Source: CAIWHR01 sp963836265 (lineage in GTDB: Bacteria > Pseudomonadota > Gammaproteobacteria > Burkholderiales > Casimicrobiaceae). Taken from it: DNA of 64,000 nucleotides. The notes beneath the pieces are model-generated. The model was not told the origin of the DNA. It did not search any database and saw nothing but the letters and a program-made list of their open reading frames with translations. The DNA lies in contig CAWIIO010000006.1 in the NCBI GenBank assembly GCA_963836265.1, positions 879,363-943,362 of the forward strand, written 5' to 3'. Shown piece after piece: positions 31,712 to 42,920 of this stretch. Position numbers and translations under genes: made by a program. Positions within the stretch are counted from its first letter, which is position 1. Every line of letters starts with the position of its first letter.

Positions 31712-33192
31712 TGGCGAGCGTGCCCGATCGTGCGGTCGACGTGCCGGCGCTGCTGGCGCGGCTGGGCGCGCGCCCCCAACGGATCACCGGCGACAGCCGG
31801 CAGGTGCGTCCGGGCGACGCCTTCGCCGCTTTTCGCGGCGCCCGCGGCGACGGCCGCACGTTCATCGCCGACGCGATCGCCCGGGGCGCCTCCGCCGTGC
31901 TGTGGGAGGCCCAGGGTTTTCAGTGGAATTCCGATTGGCGCGTCGCCAATCACCCGGTCGAGAACCTGCAGGCGAAGCTCGGCGCGATCGCCGATTTCAT
32001 CTACGGCAGCCCGTCGCAGGCGCTGTGGGTAGTGGGCGTCACCGGCACCAATGGCAAGACGTCGTGCTCGCAGTGGATCGCGCAATGCCTCGATCGCTGC
32101 AGCCGGCGCGCGGCTGTCATCGGCACGCTGGGCAACGGCTTCGTCGGAGCGCTCGAGGCGGCGACGCACACGACCCCCGACGCCGCGCTCGTCCATGAAA
32201 TGCTCTCGCGCTACAAGACGGCCGGCGCGCTGGCCGTGGCGATGGAGGTTTCGTCCCACGGGCTCGATCAGGGGCGCGTGAACGCCGTCGCGTTCGACAT
32301 CGCGATGTTCACGAACCTCACGCGCGATCACCTTGACTACCACGGGACGCTGGCGGCCTACGGCGCGGCGAAGGCGAAGCTCTTCGCGTGGTCCGGGCTT
32401 CATGCATCCGTGATCAACGTCGACGATCCGTTCGGCCAGAGCCTGGTCGACGGCGCGAAGGCGCGCGGACGCAAGGTGCTCACTTACGGCCTTGCCGATG
32501 CCGACGTGACGGCGGCCGGTTTGGCGACCACGGCGCAGGGCATCGCGCTGTCGGTGGCGACGCCGTGGGGGCGCGGCGACGTGCAGACGCCACTCGTCGG
32601 CGCGTTCAATGCGGCGAATGCGCTGGGCTGTCTCGCCGTGCTGCTCGCGAGCGAGGTGCCGCTTGCGGACGCTCTGCCGGCGCTCGCCCATGTCGTGCCG
32701 CCGCCCGGCCGGATGCAGCGACTCGGAGGCGGCGAAAGGCCCGTCGTCGTCATCGACTACGCGCATTCGCCCGACGCGCTCGAGAAGGTGCTGACCGCGC
32801 TGCGGCCGGCCGTCGCCGAGGGCGGCGAGCTCGTCTGCGTGTTCGGCTGCGGCGGCGACCGCGACGCGGGCAAGCGGCCGGAGATGGGACGCATCGCCTC
32901 GGCGCTTTCCGAGCGCGTGATCGTCACGACCGACAATCCGCGGAACGAAGATCCCGCGACCATCGCGAGCGAAATCGTCCGCGGCATTCGCGACGGGGGG
33001 AATCGGCACTGGATGGTCGATCTCGATCGCGCGACCGCCATCAACGCGGCGATCTCGGGCACCGGCCCCGGCGACGTCGTGCTGATCGCTGGCAAGGGCC
33101 ACGAGGATTACCAGGAGGTAAACGGGGTCCGCACCCCATTTTCCGACGCCGAAACGGCTGCCGCCGCGCTCGAAGGCCGGAGCAGCGCATGA
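31711..33192 (+). CDS. murE: MurE, UDP-MurNAc-tripeptide synthetase
   Basis: Adds the third amino acid of the peptidoglycan stem. The 493-residue ligase has the P-loop GVTGTNGKTSCSQW, EVSSHGLDQGR, and NLTRDHLDYHGTLAAYGAAK. The substrate-selecting motif DNPRNEDP marks meso-diaminopimelate specificity. It overlaps ftsI by one base and murF by four. Confidence 0.97.
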   Translation: MASVPDRAVDVPALLARLGARPQRITGDSRQVRPGDAFAAFRGARGDGRTFIADAIARGASAVLWEAQGFQWNSDWRVANHPVENLQAKLGAIADFIYGSPSQALWVVGVTGTNGKTSCSQWIAQCLDRCSRRAAVIGTLGNGFVGALEAATHTTPDAALVHEMLSRYKTAGALAVAMEVSSHGLDQGRVNAVAFDIAMFTNLTRDHLDYHGTLAAYGAAKAKLFAWSGLHASVINVDDPFGQSLVDGAKARGRKVLTYGLADADVTAAGLATTAQGIALSVATPWGRGDVQTPLVGAFNAANALGCLAVLLASEVPLADALPALAHVVPPPGRMQRLGGGERPVVVIDYAHSPDALEKVLTALRPAVAEGGELVCVFGCGGDRDAGKRPEMGRIASALSERVIVTTDNPRNEDPATIASEIVRGIRDGGNRHWMVDLDRATAINAAISGTGPGDVVLIAGKGHEDYQEVNGVRTPFSDAETAAAALEGRSSA

Positions 33193-34634
33193 TGGACACG
33201 GCAACCGCTGCCCGCGCCGTCGCCGGCGACCTCTGCGGCGAGAGCGTCCCCTTTCTGCGGGTTACGACCGACACCCGCAGTCTCGTGCCCGGCGATCTTT
33301 TTGTGGCGTTGAAGGGCGAGCATTTCGACGGGCACGATTTCGTCGCCGCAGCGCAAGAGCGCGGTGCAAGTGCCGCCTTGGTCGCAGCCGACCGCGCCCG
33401 CGAGTTCCGCGGCAACCTGATCGCGGCACCGGATCCGCTGACCGCGCTGGGCGCGCTCGCGGCGCACTGGCGCGCGCGGTTCGCCATTCCGATCGTCGTC
33501 ATCGCCGGCAGCAACGGCAAGACGACGGTCAAGGAAATGCTGGCCGCCGTCCTGCGCTGCCACTACGGCGCCGGAGCGGTGCTCGCGACGGCAGGCAACT
33601 TCAACAACGCGATCGGCTTGCCGCTGACGTTGCTCTCCCTGCGGCCGCAGCATCGCGCCGCTGCCGTCGAGCTCGGGATGAACCACCGCGGCGAGACGGC
33701 GGCGCTCGCGGCGATCGCGCGACCCACGATCGGCCTCGTCAACAATGCGCAGCGCGAGCATCAGGAGTTCATGGTGAACGTCGCCGACGTCGCCGCCGAG
33801 CATGCCGATCTGGTCCGCGCGGTCCTCCCGGGCGGCATGGCGGTGATCAACGCCGACGACGCGTTCGTCGATGTCTGGCGCGATGCCGCGCGCGGCAACG
33901 ACTGCGCTGTCGTCGAGTTCGCGCTCGAGCGAGCGGCGGCCGTGCGCGGACGTTTTATCGCGGGCGGCGCCGGCGGGACCCTCGAGGCGACGACGCCGGC
34001 GGGCGATGCGACGCTCGCGCTTGCCGCGCCAGGCCGCCATAACGCAAGCAACGCCCTCGCGGCGGCGACTGCCGCGCTCGCCGTCGGCGTGCCCCTCGCT
34101 GCCATCGTCCGCGGCCTCGAATCGTTTCGGCCGATCGGCGGCCGCCTCGCAGTGACGCGAGCGGCGAGCGGCGTCGTCGTCATCGACGACACGTATAACG
34201 CGAACCCCGATTCGGTGCGCGCGGCGATCGACGTCCTGGCGAACGCGCCGTCGCCGAAATGGCTGGTGCTGGGCGACATGGGCGAGATCGGCGCGCAGGG
34301 GCCGGCGTTCCACCGCGAGGCGGGCGTCTACGCGCGCGCCTGCGGCATCGACCGATTGCTCGCGGCCGGAACGGCCGCCGCTGAGGCTGCCGCCGCATTC
34401 GGCGCGGGTGCCGAGCATTTCCCGACGGTCGAGGCGCTGGCCGATCACGTGAGGGCGGCGGCGCGGGTAGGAACGACGGTTCTGGTGAAGGGCTCGCGCT
34501 TCATGCGGATGGAGCGCGTCGTCGCCGCGCTCGCCGGCGGTGGGGTCCCCCCGGAGCATGCTTCGCATGCCTCCCCCCACGGGGGCCGCCGTCCTGGGGG
34601 CGGCCCGGCGGACGGCGCGGCGGGAGCGCACTGA
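33189..34634 (+). CDS. murF: MurF, UDP-MurNAc-pentapeptide synthetase
   Basis: Adds D-Ala-D-Ala to the stem tripeptide. The 481-residue protein has IVVIAGSNGKTTVKEMLAAV and the body LGMNHRGETAALAAIARP, with VVIDDTYNANPDSVRAAID near the C-terminus. The last 30 or so residues (GGVPPEHASHASPHGGRR and on) are low-complexity and come from a GC-rich repeat inserted at the 3' end (34541-34620), so the tail is not part of the ancestral protein. Overlaps murE by four bases and mraY by one. Confidence 0.96.
   Translation: MMDTATAARAVAGDLCGESVPFLRVTTDTRSLVPGDLFVALKGEHFDGHDFVAAAQERGASAALVAADRAREFRGNLIAAPDPLTALGALAAHWRARFAIPIVVIAGSNGKTTVKEMLAAVLRCHYGAGAVLATAGNFNNAIGLPLTLLSLRPQHRAAAVELGMNHRGETAALAAIARPTIGLVNNAQREHQEFMVNVADVAAEHADLVRAVLPGGMAVINADDAFVDVWRDAARGNDCAVVEFALERAAAVRGRFIAGGAGGTLEATTPAGDATLALAAPGRHNASNALAAATAALAVGVPLAAIVRGLESFRPIGGRLAVTRAASGVVVIDDTYNANPDSVRAAIDVLANAPSPKWLVLGDMGEIGAQGPAFHREAGVYARACGIDRLLAAGTAAAEAAAAFGAGAEHFPTVEALADHVRAAARVGTTVLVKGSRFMRMERVVAALAGGGVPPEHASHASPHGGRRPGGGPADGAAGAH
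34541..34620. repeat. GC-rich palindromic repeat within the 3' end of murF (copy C)
   Basis: The stretch contains GCATGCTTCGCATGC and CCCCCCACGGGGG palindromes and CCGCCGTCCTGGGGGCGG. It resembles the repeats at 883-929 and 35792-35834 in base pattern. It codes for the odd C-terminal tail of MurF, so an intergenic repeat seems to have been absorbed into the reading frame. Confidence 0.5.
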
Positions 34635-35785
34635 TGCTGCTCTTCCTGGCCGACCTCCTCGCCAAGGACGTCCGCGCGTTCAATGTGTTCGGCTACCTGA
34701 CGCTGCGCGCGGTGCTTGCCTGCATGACGGCGCTCTTCATCTCGTTCATCGTCGGACCCAGGATGATCGCGTGGCTGTCGCGGATGAAGATCGGCCAGGC
34801 GGTGCGCGACGACGGCCCGCAAACGCATCTCATCAAGGCGGGAACACCGACGATGGGCGGCGCGCTGATTCTGGTGTCGATCGCGGTGACCACGCTCCTG
34901 TGGGGCGATCTCGCCAACCGCTTCGTGTGGGTCGTATTGCTCGTCACGCTCGGCTTCGGCGCCATCGGCTGGATCGACGATTACCGGAAGGTCGTCCGGC
35001 GCGACCCGAAGGGGCTCTCCGCGCGGCAGAAATTCTTCTGGCAGTCGGTGATCGGACTCGTCGCCGCCGTCTATCTCGCCTTCTCGGTCTCGGCACCCGA
35101 CAACGTGCAGCTGCAGAAGCTCTTTTTCGCCTGGATCGGCAGCGGGTTCAATGTGAACCTGTCACCCAAGACGGACCTCATCGTGCCGTTCTTCAAGACC
35201 ATATCGTACCCGCTCGGAATCTGGGGCTTCATCGCGCTCACGTACTGCGTAATCGTCGGCACCAGCAACGCGGTGAACCTCACCGACGGCCTCGACGGCC
35301 TTGCGATCATGCCGGCGGTGATGATCGGCGCGGCGCTCGGGATCTTCGCCTATGTAAGCGGCAATGCGATCTTCGCCCGCTACCTGCAGTTCCCGCTCAT
35401 TCCCGGCGCCGGCGAGCTGGCGGTGATTTGCGGCGCGCTGGCCGGCGCGGGGCTCGGATTCCTCTGGTTCAACGCCTATCCGGCGGAGGTGTTCATGGGC
35501 GACGTGGGCGCGCTGTCGCTGGGCGCCGCGCTGGGGACGATGGCCGTGATCGTGCGCCAGGAGATCGTGCTCTTCATCATGGGTGGCGTGTTCGTCGTGG
35601 AGACGCTGTCGGTAATGATCCAGGTCACGTCGTTCAAGCTCACCGGCAAGCGCGTGTTCCGGATGGCGCCGATCCACCATCACTATGAGTTGAAGGGCTG
35701 GAAGGAGAATCAGGTCGTCGTGCGGTTCTGGATCGTCACGATGCTGCTCGTCCTGTTCGGTTTGTCGAGCCTGAAGCTGCGCTAG
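34634..35785 (+). CDS. mraY: MraY, phospho-MurNAc-pentapeptide translocase
   Basis: Integral membrane enzyme that makes lipid I from UDP-MurNAc-pentapeptide and undecaprenyl phosphate. The 383-residue product has about ten membrane helices and the active-site motifs WIDDYRK, NLTDGLDGLA and PAEVFMGDVGALSLG. The histidine motif APIHHHYELKGW lies near the C-terminus. It starts within the murF stop (TGATG). Confidence 0.97.
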   Translation: MLLFLADLLAKDVRAFNVFGYLTLRAVLACMTALFISFIVGPRMIAWLSRMKIGQAVRDDGPQTHLIKAGTPTMGGALILVSIAVTTLLWGDLANRFVWVVLLVTLGFGAIGWIDDYRKVVRRDPKGLSARQKFFWQSVIGLVAAVYLAFSVSAPDNVQLQKLFFAWIGSGFNVNLSPKTDLIVPFFKTISYPLGIWGFIALTYCVIVGTSNAVNLTDGLDGLAIMPAVMIGAALGIFAYVSGNAIFARYLQFPLIPGAGELAVICGALAGAGLGFLWFNAYPAEVFMGDVGALSLGAALGTMAVIVRQEIVLFIMGGVFVVETLSVMIQVTSFKLTGKRVFRMAPIHHHYELKGWKENQVVVRFWIVTMLLVLFGLSSLKLR

Positions 35786-35791
35786 GATGAA

Positions 35792-35834
35792 CTGCCCCCA
35801 CGCTCACTTCGTTCGCTGTCCGCCGGGCGGGCAC
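35792..35834. repeat. Dispersed GC-rich repeat, copy B (mraY-murD spacer)
   Basis: The only sizeable spacer inside the mur gene series holds CCCCCACGCTCACTTCGTTC, the inverted counterpart of the dsrA-dsrB copy (GAAGTGAGC...GGGGG). It lies between mraY and murD where every neighbouring junction otherwise overlaps, so it looks like an insertion. Confidence 0.5.
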
Positions 35835-35838
35835 TGAA

Positions 35839-37221
35839 ATGGACTATTCGGGGCGCAGCGTCGTCGTGCTGGGACTCGGGCTCACCGGGTTCTCGCTCGC
35901 GCGCCATCTCGCGGCGCGCGGGGCCGCGGTGCGCGTTGCGGACACGCGGGCCTCACCGCCCTTTGCCGACCGGCTCCAGGCCAAGCTGCCCGATGTGTCC
36001 CTGGCGACGGGTGCCTTCACCGAGGCGACGTTTGCCGGCGCCGACATGATCGCGATCAGTCCCGGCGTCGCCAAGGATGCCCCCGAGATCGCCTCCGCGG
36101 TCGCGCGCGGCGCCGAGCTCGTCGGCGACATCGAGCTCTTCGCGCGGTCGCTGCCCGCCGCGCAAAAGGTGCTCGCGGTCACCGGGTCGAACGGCAAGAC
36201 GACGGTGACCGCGCTAACGGGTGCGCTGGTCCGCGCCGCGGGCCTGGACGCGATCGTCGCCGGCAACATCGGCGAGCCCGTGCTCGACGCGCTGCCGCGC
36301 CGCGGCATCTGGCCGGATGTCTTCGTGGTCGAGCTGTCGAGCTTCCAGCTCGAGACGACGGCTTCGCTCGCGCCGGCCGCTGCGACGGTGCTGAACGTCA
36401 GCGAGAACCATCTCGACCGCTACGCCGGCATCGACGCCTATGCGGCGGCGAAGGCGAGGGTCTTCGGCAGGGGCGGCATCCAGGTGCTCAATCGCGATGA
36501 CCCGCGCTCGCTTGCCATGCGCATCGCCGGCCGTCTCGTGCAGACGTTCGGCGCGGGATTGCCGGAATCGGAAGAAGCGTGGGGCCTCGTCGATCGCGGC
36601 GGTAACGGCCGCGACGTGTGGCTCGCCCGCGGTGGCGCACTGCTGTTGCCCGCCGCCGATCTCAAGCTCGTCGGCCGCCACAATGCGTTGAACGCGCTCG
36701 CCGCGCTCGCGCTCGCCTCGGCGGTCGCGCCGGTCAAGCGCGACGTGCTCGCGGCGCTTGCCCGCTTCGAGGGCCTGCCGCATCGGATGCAGCGCATCGC
36801 GGAAGCAGGCAACGTGCTCTACGTCGACGACTCGAAGGGCACGACCGTCGCCGCGACGCGGGCGGCGCTCGACGGCCTCGATCGGCCGGTGGTGCTGATC
36901 GCCGGCGGCGACGGCAAGGGGCAGGACTTCGCGCCGCTCCTCCCCGCCGTCGACGCGCGGTGCCGGGCGGTGCTGCTGATCGGCCGCGACGCGCCCCGAA
37001 TCGAGCATGCGCTCGCCCGGTCGCGCACGCCCATCGAGCACCTGGGGACGCTCGACGCGGCGGTGACGCGCGCGTTCGCCCTCGCCGAGCCGGGCGACGC
37101 CGTGGTTCTGTCGCCCGCGTGCGCGAGCCTCGACCAGTTCGAGAACTATGTGGAGCGCGGGCGGCGCTTCGTCGCCAAGGTTCGCGCGCACCTTGGGCTG
37201 GAGGCGACGCCGCATGCGTGA
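35839..37221 (+). CDS. murD: MurD, UDP-MurNAc-L-Ala:D-Glu ligase
   Basis: Adds D-glutamate to UDP-MurNAc-L-alanine in the cytoplasm. The 460-residue protein has a Rossmann start (SVVVLGLGLTGFSLARHLA), the ATP loop AVTGSNGKTTVTALTGALV, VVELSSFQLETT and NVSENHLDRYAG, with YVDDSKGTTVAATRAALDG. ATG at 35839 follows the GC-rich spacer repeat. Overlaps ftsW by eight bases. Confidence 0.96.
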   Translation: MDYSGRSVVVLGLGLTGFSLARHLAARGAAVRVADTRASPPFADRLQAKLPDVSLATGAFTEATFAGADMIAISPGVAKDAPEIASAVARGAELVGDIELFARSLPAAQKVLAVTGSNGKTTVTALTGALVRAAGLDAIVAGNIGEPVLDALPRRGIWPDVFVVELSSFQLETTASLAPAAATVLNVSENHLDRYAGIDAYAAAKARVFGRGGIQVLNRDDPRSLAMRIAGRLVQTFGAGLPESEEAWGLVDRGGNGRDVWLARGGALLLPAADLKLVGRHNALNALAALALASAVAPVKRDVLAALARFEGLPHRMQRIAEAGNVLYVDDSKGTTVAATRAALDGLDRPVVLIAGGDGKGQDFAPLLPAVDARCRAVLLIGRDAPRIEHALARSRTPIEHLGTLDAAVTRAFALAEPGDAVVLSPACASLDQFENYVERGRRFVAKVRAHLGLEATPHA

Positions 37222-38458
37222 CGGGATCGCAGCAACCACGGCCCGGGAGCCTCGTGGCGTCCCGGGGCGCGCCGGCTCGCTGTTCGCGTTGCCGCGGCAT
37301 CCGAGGACGATGCTTGCCTACGATGCTTCGCTCGCCTGGGCGACGCTGTTGTTGCTCGCCGCGGGCATCGTGATGGTCTATTCGGCATCGATCGCGAGCG
37401 CCGAAGCGTCGTCCCACACCGGCTTTCGCGCGTGGTATTTCCTGCTGCGGCACGCGATCTTCGTCGCCGCGGGCCTCGCCGCTGCGCTGGTCGCGTTCCA
37501 GGTGCCGATGAGGGGCTGGCAGCACGCAGCCCCGTGGCTGTTCGCTGCGGCGTTCGCGCTGCTCGCGCTGGTCCTGGTGCCCGGCATCGGCCGGTCCGTC
37601 AACGGCAGCCGCCGCTGGCTGTCGCTCGCGGTGATCAATCTGCAGCCATCGGAAGCGATGAAGCTCGCCGTCGTGCTCTACGCCGCGAGCTATGCGGTGC
37701 GCAAGGCGGCGTTCCTCCACGGGCAGCAGCCCTTGAAGCAGACGCTGCTGCGCGGTTTCCTGCCGCTCTTCGCGGTGATGGTGGCAACGGGCGGTCTGTT
37801 GCTGCTCGAGCCAGACTTCGGTGCGTTCGTCGTCATTGTCGCGATCGCGTTCGCGATCCTGTTCCTAGGCGGACTCGACTGGCGCCTCTTTCTGGGCCTC
37901 CTGCTGCTGTTGCCGCTCGGTCTCTCCGCGATCCTGGTCGCAGCCCCGTACCGGCTGCAGCGACTCGTCGCTTTCCTCGACCCGTGGTCCGATCCGTTCG
38001 GCAAGGGCTATCAGCTTTCGCACTCGCTGATCGCGTTCGGGCGCGGCGAATGGCTGGGGGTCGGGCTCGGGGCGAGCGTCGAAAAGCTCCTCTATTTGCC
38101 CGAGGCCCATACCGATTTCCTGCTCGCGGTGATCGCCGAGGAGCTGGGCTTCGCCGGCGTGCTCGCGATCCTCGGCCTCTTCGTCTGGCTCCTCTTTCGC
38201 GCGTATGCGATCGGACGGCAGGCGGCGCGTCTCGAGCGAGCGTTCGCCGCGCTGGTCGCGCACGGGATCGGCATCTGGATCGGCGTGCAGGCGGCAATCA
38301 ACATCGGCGTCAACATGGGGGTGCTGCCGACGAAGGGACTCACGTTGCCGCTCCTGTCGTTCGGCGGATCGGGAATCGTCGCCAATTGCGTTGCCGTTGC
38401 GATCCTCATGCGCATCGACTACGAGAATCGACGCTTGCTGCGGGGGTTCACGGTATGA
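37214..38458 (+). CDS. ftsW: FtsW, septal SEDS glycosyltransferase
   Basis: Polytopic membrane glycan polymerase that acts with FtsI at the septum. The 414-residue protein has about ten membrane segments. Family blocks include MVYSASIASAEA, VNGSRRWLSLAVINLQPSEAMK, the catalytic-region WSDPFGKGYQLSHSLIAFGRGEW and VLPTKGLTLPLLSFGGSGI. The cytoplasmic N-tail (about 35 residues) is long and arginine-rich. The ATG at 37214 overlaps murD by eight bases; longer in-frame starts lie inside murD. Confidence 0.95.
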   Translation: MRDGIAATTAREPRGVPGRAGSLFALPRHPRTMLAYDASLAWATLLLLAAGIVMVYSASIASAEASSHTGFRAWYFLLRHAIFVAAGLAAALVAFQVPMRGWQHAAPWLFAAAFALLALVLVPGIGRSVNGSRRWLSLAVINLQPSEAMKLAVVLYAASYAVRKAAFLHGQQPLKQTLLRGFLPLFAVMVATGGLLLLEPDFGAFVVIVAIAFAILFLGGLDWRLFLGLLLLLPLGLSAILVAAPYRLQRLVAFLDPWSDPFGKGYQLSHSLIAFGRGEWLGVGLGASVEKLLYLPEAHTDFLLAVIAEELGFAGVLAILGLFVWLLFRAYAIGRQAARLERAFAALVAHGIGIWIGVQAAINIGVNMGVLPTKGLTLPLLSFGGSGIVANCVAVAILMRIDYENRRLLRGFTV

Positions 38459-39578
38459 GCGGCGCCGGACCGGCCGCAGGCGCGGGGGCCACGGCGACAA
38501 CGGGCACCGTGATGATCACGACCGGCGGAACGGGCGGCCATGTGTTTCCCGGCCTGGCCGTCGCGGCGAAGCTGATCGCGCGCGACTGGCGGGTGTTCTG
38601 GGTCGGCTCGAAGAGCGGGATGGAAGCGATGCTCGTCCCGCAGCACCGAATCGCTTTCGAGGGAATCTCGTTCGGCGGCATCCGTGGCAAAGGGCTGCGC
38701 CAGCTGTTGCTCGGCCCGCTCGCGCTGCTCACCGGGTGTGCACAAAGCCTGAAGATCGTCCGCGGTCGGGCGCCCGACGTCGTGCTCGGGCTTGGCGGCT
38801 TCGCGTCGTTTCCCGGCGCGCTGATGGGCGTGGCGGCGGCGAGGCCTCTCGTGCTGCACGAGGCCAACGCGATTGCGGGCCTCGCCAATCGCGTTCTCGC
38901 CTACGGCGCCGACCGCATCCTGGTCGGCTTTCCCGATGCCTTCTCCGGCCGTCATGCGGCGAAAATCGAATGGGTCGGCAATCCGCTCCGCGATGCGATC
39001 TCCCGAGTGCCGCCGCCGGAAGCGCGCTTTGCCGGGCGCGAGGGTCCGCTGCGCTTGCTCGTCGTCGGCGGAAGCCTCGGCGCGGTCGGGCTGAATCAGC
39101 GGGTGCCGGCGGCGCTGGCGCTGCTTGCGCCGGCGGGGCGCCCTCGCGTCGTCCACCAGGCGGGCGAAAAGCACATCGACGCGTTGCGCGCGACCTATGC
39201 AGCCGTCGGTGTCGACGCCGAGTGCGTCCCGTTCATCGACGACATCGCCGCCCGCTACGCCGAGGCCGACGTCGTGGTTTGCCGTGGTGGCGCGATGACG
39301 ATCGCCGAGCTCGCGGCAGCCGGGGTCGCCGCGATCATCGTGCCGTTGCCGGGCGCGATCGCCGACGAGCAGAGCGCCAACGCGGCGTTCCTCGTCAACG
39401 CCGGCGCCGCCTTGCGGATCGCGCAGGCCGAGCTGACGCCGCAGCACCTCGCGGAGCGGCTCTCAAAGCTTACGCGCGAGACGCTCCTCGCGATGGCGAT
39501 GGCTGCGCGCGGCGTCGGGCGCCGCGACGCGGCGGATCGCGTCGCCGACGCGTGCATTGCGTTGGGGTCGAAGGCGCG

Positions 39579-39582
<4 letters not shown>
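38455..39582 (+). CDS. murG: MurG, lipid II-forming GlcNAc transferase
   Basis: Membrane-associated transferase that converts lipid I to lipid II. The 375-residue protein has the G-loops MITTGGTGGHVFPGLAVA and LLVVGGSLGAVGLNQRVP, and the donor-binding region VVCRGGAMTIAELAAAGVAA. The first 18 residues (SGAGPAAGAGATATTG) are low-complexity, and a later start before MITTGG is possible. Overlaps ftsW and murC by four bases each. Confidence 0.96.
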
Positions 39583-40957
<1,375 letters not shown>

Positions 40958-40961
<4 letters not shown>

Positions 40962-41875
40962 TGATGAACGAGCCGCGCCGGTTCGAAGCGCTCCGCGGCA
41001 CGCTGACGCGCGGGGCCCCACTCGCCCGCTATACGAGCTGGCGCTGCGGGGGCGCGGGTGACCGTGTCTACGTGCCAGCGGACCGCGACGACCTCGCGGC
41101 GTTCGTCCGCCAGCTTCCGGGCGACGAGCCGCTGACCGTCATCGGGCTCGGCAGCAATCTGCTGATCCGCGACGGCGGCGTTCGCGGTACCGTCGTCATC
41201 CTTCACGCGGCGTTGAACGCGCTCGACTGGCGCCACGGGCTGATCCGTGCCGAGGCTGGTGTCGCGAGCCCGAAGGTCGCGCGCTTTGCGGCGCGTCACG
41301 ACCGCACCGGCGCGGAGTTCCTGGCGGGCATTCCGGGCACTGTCGGCGGCGCGCTGGCAATGAACGCGGGCTGCTATGGCGGCGAGACCTGGCGCTTCGT
41401 CGCTCGGGTCGAGGTGCTCCGGCGTGACGGAACCTTCGAGGAGCGGCCGCCGTCCGCGTACGCGATCGGATACCGCACGGTTCGCCGCGCAGACGGCGGC
41501 GCGGCGGATGTCCTCTTCACCGCGGCGTGGTTCGCTTTTCCGCCGGGCGACGGCCATGCGGCGCGCGAGCGCATTCGCGCCCTCCTCAAGAGGCGCATCG
41601 CGACGCAGCCGCTCGACGTGCCGAATGCCGGAAGCGTGTTCCGCAATCCGGAAGGCGACCACGCGGCGCGCCTGATCGAGGCTTGCGGGCTCAAAGGCTA
41701 CGCGGTCGGCGAGGCGCGCGTTTCGGAGAAGCACGCCAACTTCATCGTCAATCCGCACGCGATCGCGAGGGCCGCCGACATCGAGGCCATCATCGCGCAC
41801 GTCCGCGAAACGGTGCGCGCAAAGACCGGCGTCGAGCTCGAGACGGAAGTGCGCGTCATCGGAGAGCCGCGATGA
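40958..41875 (+). CDS. murB: MurB, UDP-MurNAc dehydrogenase (enolpyruvyl reductase)
   Basis: FAD enzyme that reduces UDP-GlcNAc-enolpyruvate to UDP-MurNAc with NADPH. The 305-residue protein has the FAD region TVIGLGSNLLIRDGGVRGTV, GIPGTVGGALAMNAGCYGGE, the catalytic PNAGSVFRNPEGDHAARLIE and a C-terminal glutamate in TELETEVRVIG. Three successive ATG codons (40958, 40961, 40964) are possible; the first overlaps the murC stop. Confidence 0.96.
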
Positions 41876-42006
41876 CTGCGGCCGGCCCGTCCGCAAGACG
41901 AATCACCGCGGCCTTCGCGACGCCGCGCTCGTCGCGCTGCGTCGCGGCGGCGGCCGTTGGTCTTGCCCACCGCATGTTCACGAGGGCGGAAGAGGCCGAC
42001 CAGTGA
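41872..42006 (+). CDS. 44-codon ORF exactly bridging murB and ddl
   Basis: An ATG at 41872 overlaps the murB stop (ATGA), and the stop TGA at 42004-42006 overlaps the GTG start of ddl (GTGA). The 44-residue product (MTAAGPSARRITAAFATPRS and on, ending TRAEEADQ) is alanine- and arginine-rich with no known motif. The exact fit at both ends, in a cluster where almost every junction overlaps, suggests that it is translated and couples murB to ddl. It may have no function beyond that coupling. Confidence 0.45.
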   Translation: MTAAGPSARRITAAFATPRSSRCVAAAAVGLAHRMFTRAEEADQ

Positions 42007-42920
42007 GCGAATTCGGCAAGGTCGCGGTCTTGATGGGCGGACCTTCGTCGGAACGCGAAATCTCGTTCCTGTCCGGCAACGCCGTGCTGAAGGCGCTGCG
42101 CGAGCGAGGGCTAGATGCGTACGCGTTCGACCCGGCCGAGCGCGATCTGTGGGAGCTCAAACGCGAGGGTTGCGACCGTGCGTTCATCGCGCTGCATGGT
42201 CGCTTCGGCGAGGACGGCACCGTTCAGGGCGCGCTCGAGACGCTGAAGATCCGCTACACCGGCAGCGGCGTCATGGCCTCGGCGCTCGCGATGGACAAGT
42301 GGCGGACGAAGCTCGTCTGGCAGGCGGTCGACATTCCGACGCCGGCGTACCGCACCGTCACCGCGGCGACCGACTGGATGCGGCTCGTCGCCGAGCTCGG
42401 TCTGCCGCTGATCGTGAAGCCGGCGCGCGTGGGATCGTCGATCGGCATCACGAAGGTGACCGGCGTCGACCACGGCGAGCTCGCTGTCGCATACGCGGCG
42501 GCCGCGAAGCACGACGACCTCGTGCTGGTCGAGGAGCTCGTCGCCGGCACCGAGCTCACCGCGTCGATCGTTGCGGGGCGGGCGCTGCCGTTGATCAGGA
42601 TCGAGGCGCCGCAGGGCAACTACGACTATCACAGCAAGTACTTCTCCGACGAGACGAAGTACTTCTGTCCATGCGGGCTGCCGGAGGCGAAGGAGCGCGA
42701 GATCCGCGCCGCCTCGCTTGCGGCGTTCGACGTCATCGGCTGCAGCGGCTGGGGCCGACTGGACCTCATGCTTCGCGTCGACGGCTCGTTCTCGTTCCTC
42801 GAAGTGAACACGTCGCCCGGCATGACCGGGCATTCGCTGGTGCCGATGGCGGCGAAGGAAGCGGGGATCGCATTCCCCGACCTCTGTGTGGAGATCCTTC
42901 GGGGCGCCCATGTGGGATGA
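42003..42920 (+). CDS. ddl: D-alanine--D-alanine ligase
   Basis: ATP-grasp enzyme that makes D-Ala-D-Ala for MurF. The 305-residue DdlB-type protein begins at a GTG (MSEFGKVAVLMGGPSSEREI). It has the ATP-grasp loop IVKPARVGSSIGITKV, the omega-loop tyrosine-lysine region YDYHSKYFSDETKYFCP and the metal site FLEVNTSPGMTGHSLVP. It overlaps ftsQ by 11 bases. Confidence 0.97.
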   Translation: MSEFGKVAVLMGGPSSEREISFLSGNAVLKALRERGLDAYAFDPAERDLWELKREGCDRAFIALHGRFGEDGTVQGALETLKIRYTGSGVMASALAMDKWRTKLVWQAVDIPTPAYRTVTAATDWMRLVAELGLPLIVKPARVGSSIGITKVTGVDHGELAVAYAAAAKHDDLVLVEELVAGTELTASIVAGRALPLIRIEAPQGNYDYHSKYFSDETKYFCPCGLPEAKEREIRAASLAAFDVIGCSGWGRLDLMLRVDGSFSFLEVNTSPGMTGHSLVPMAAKEAGIAFPDLCVEILRGAHVG

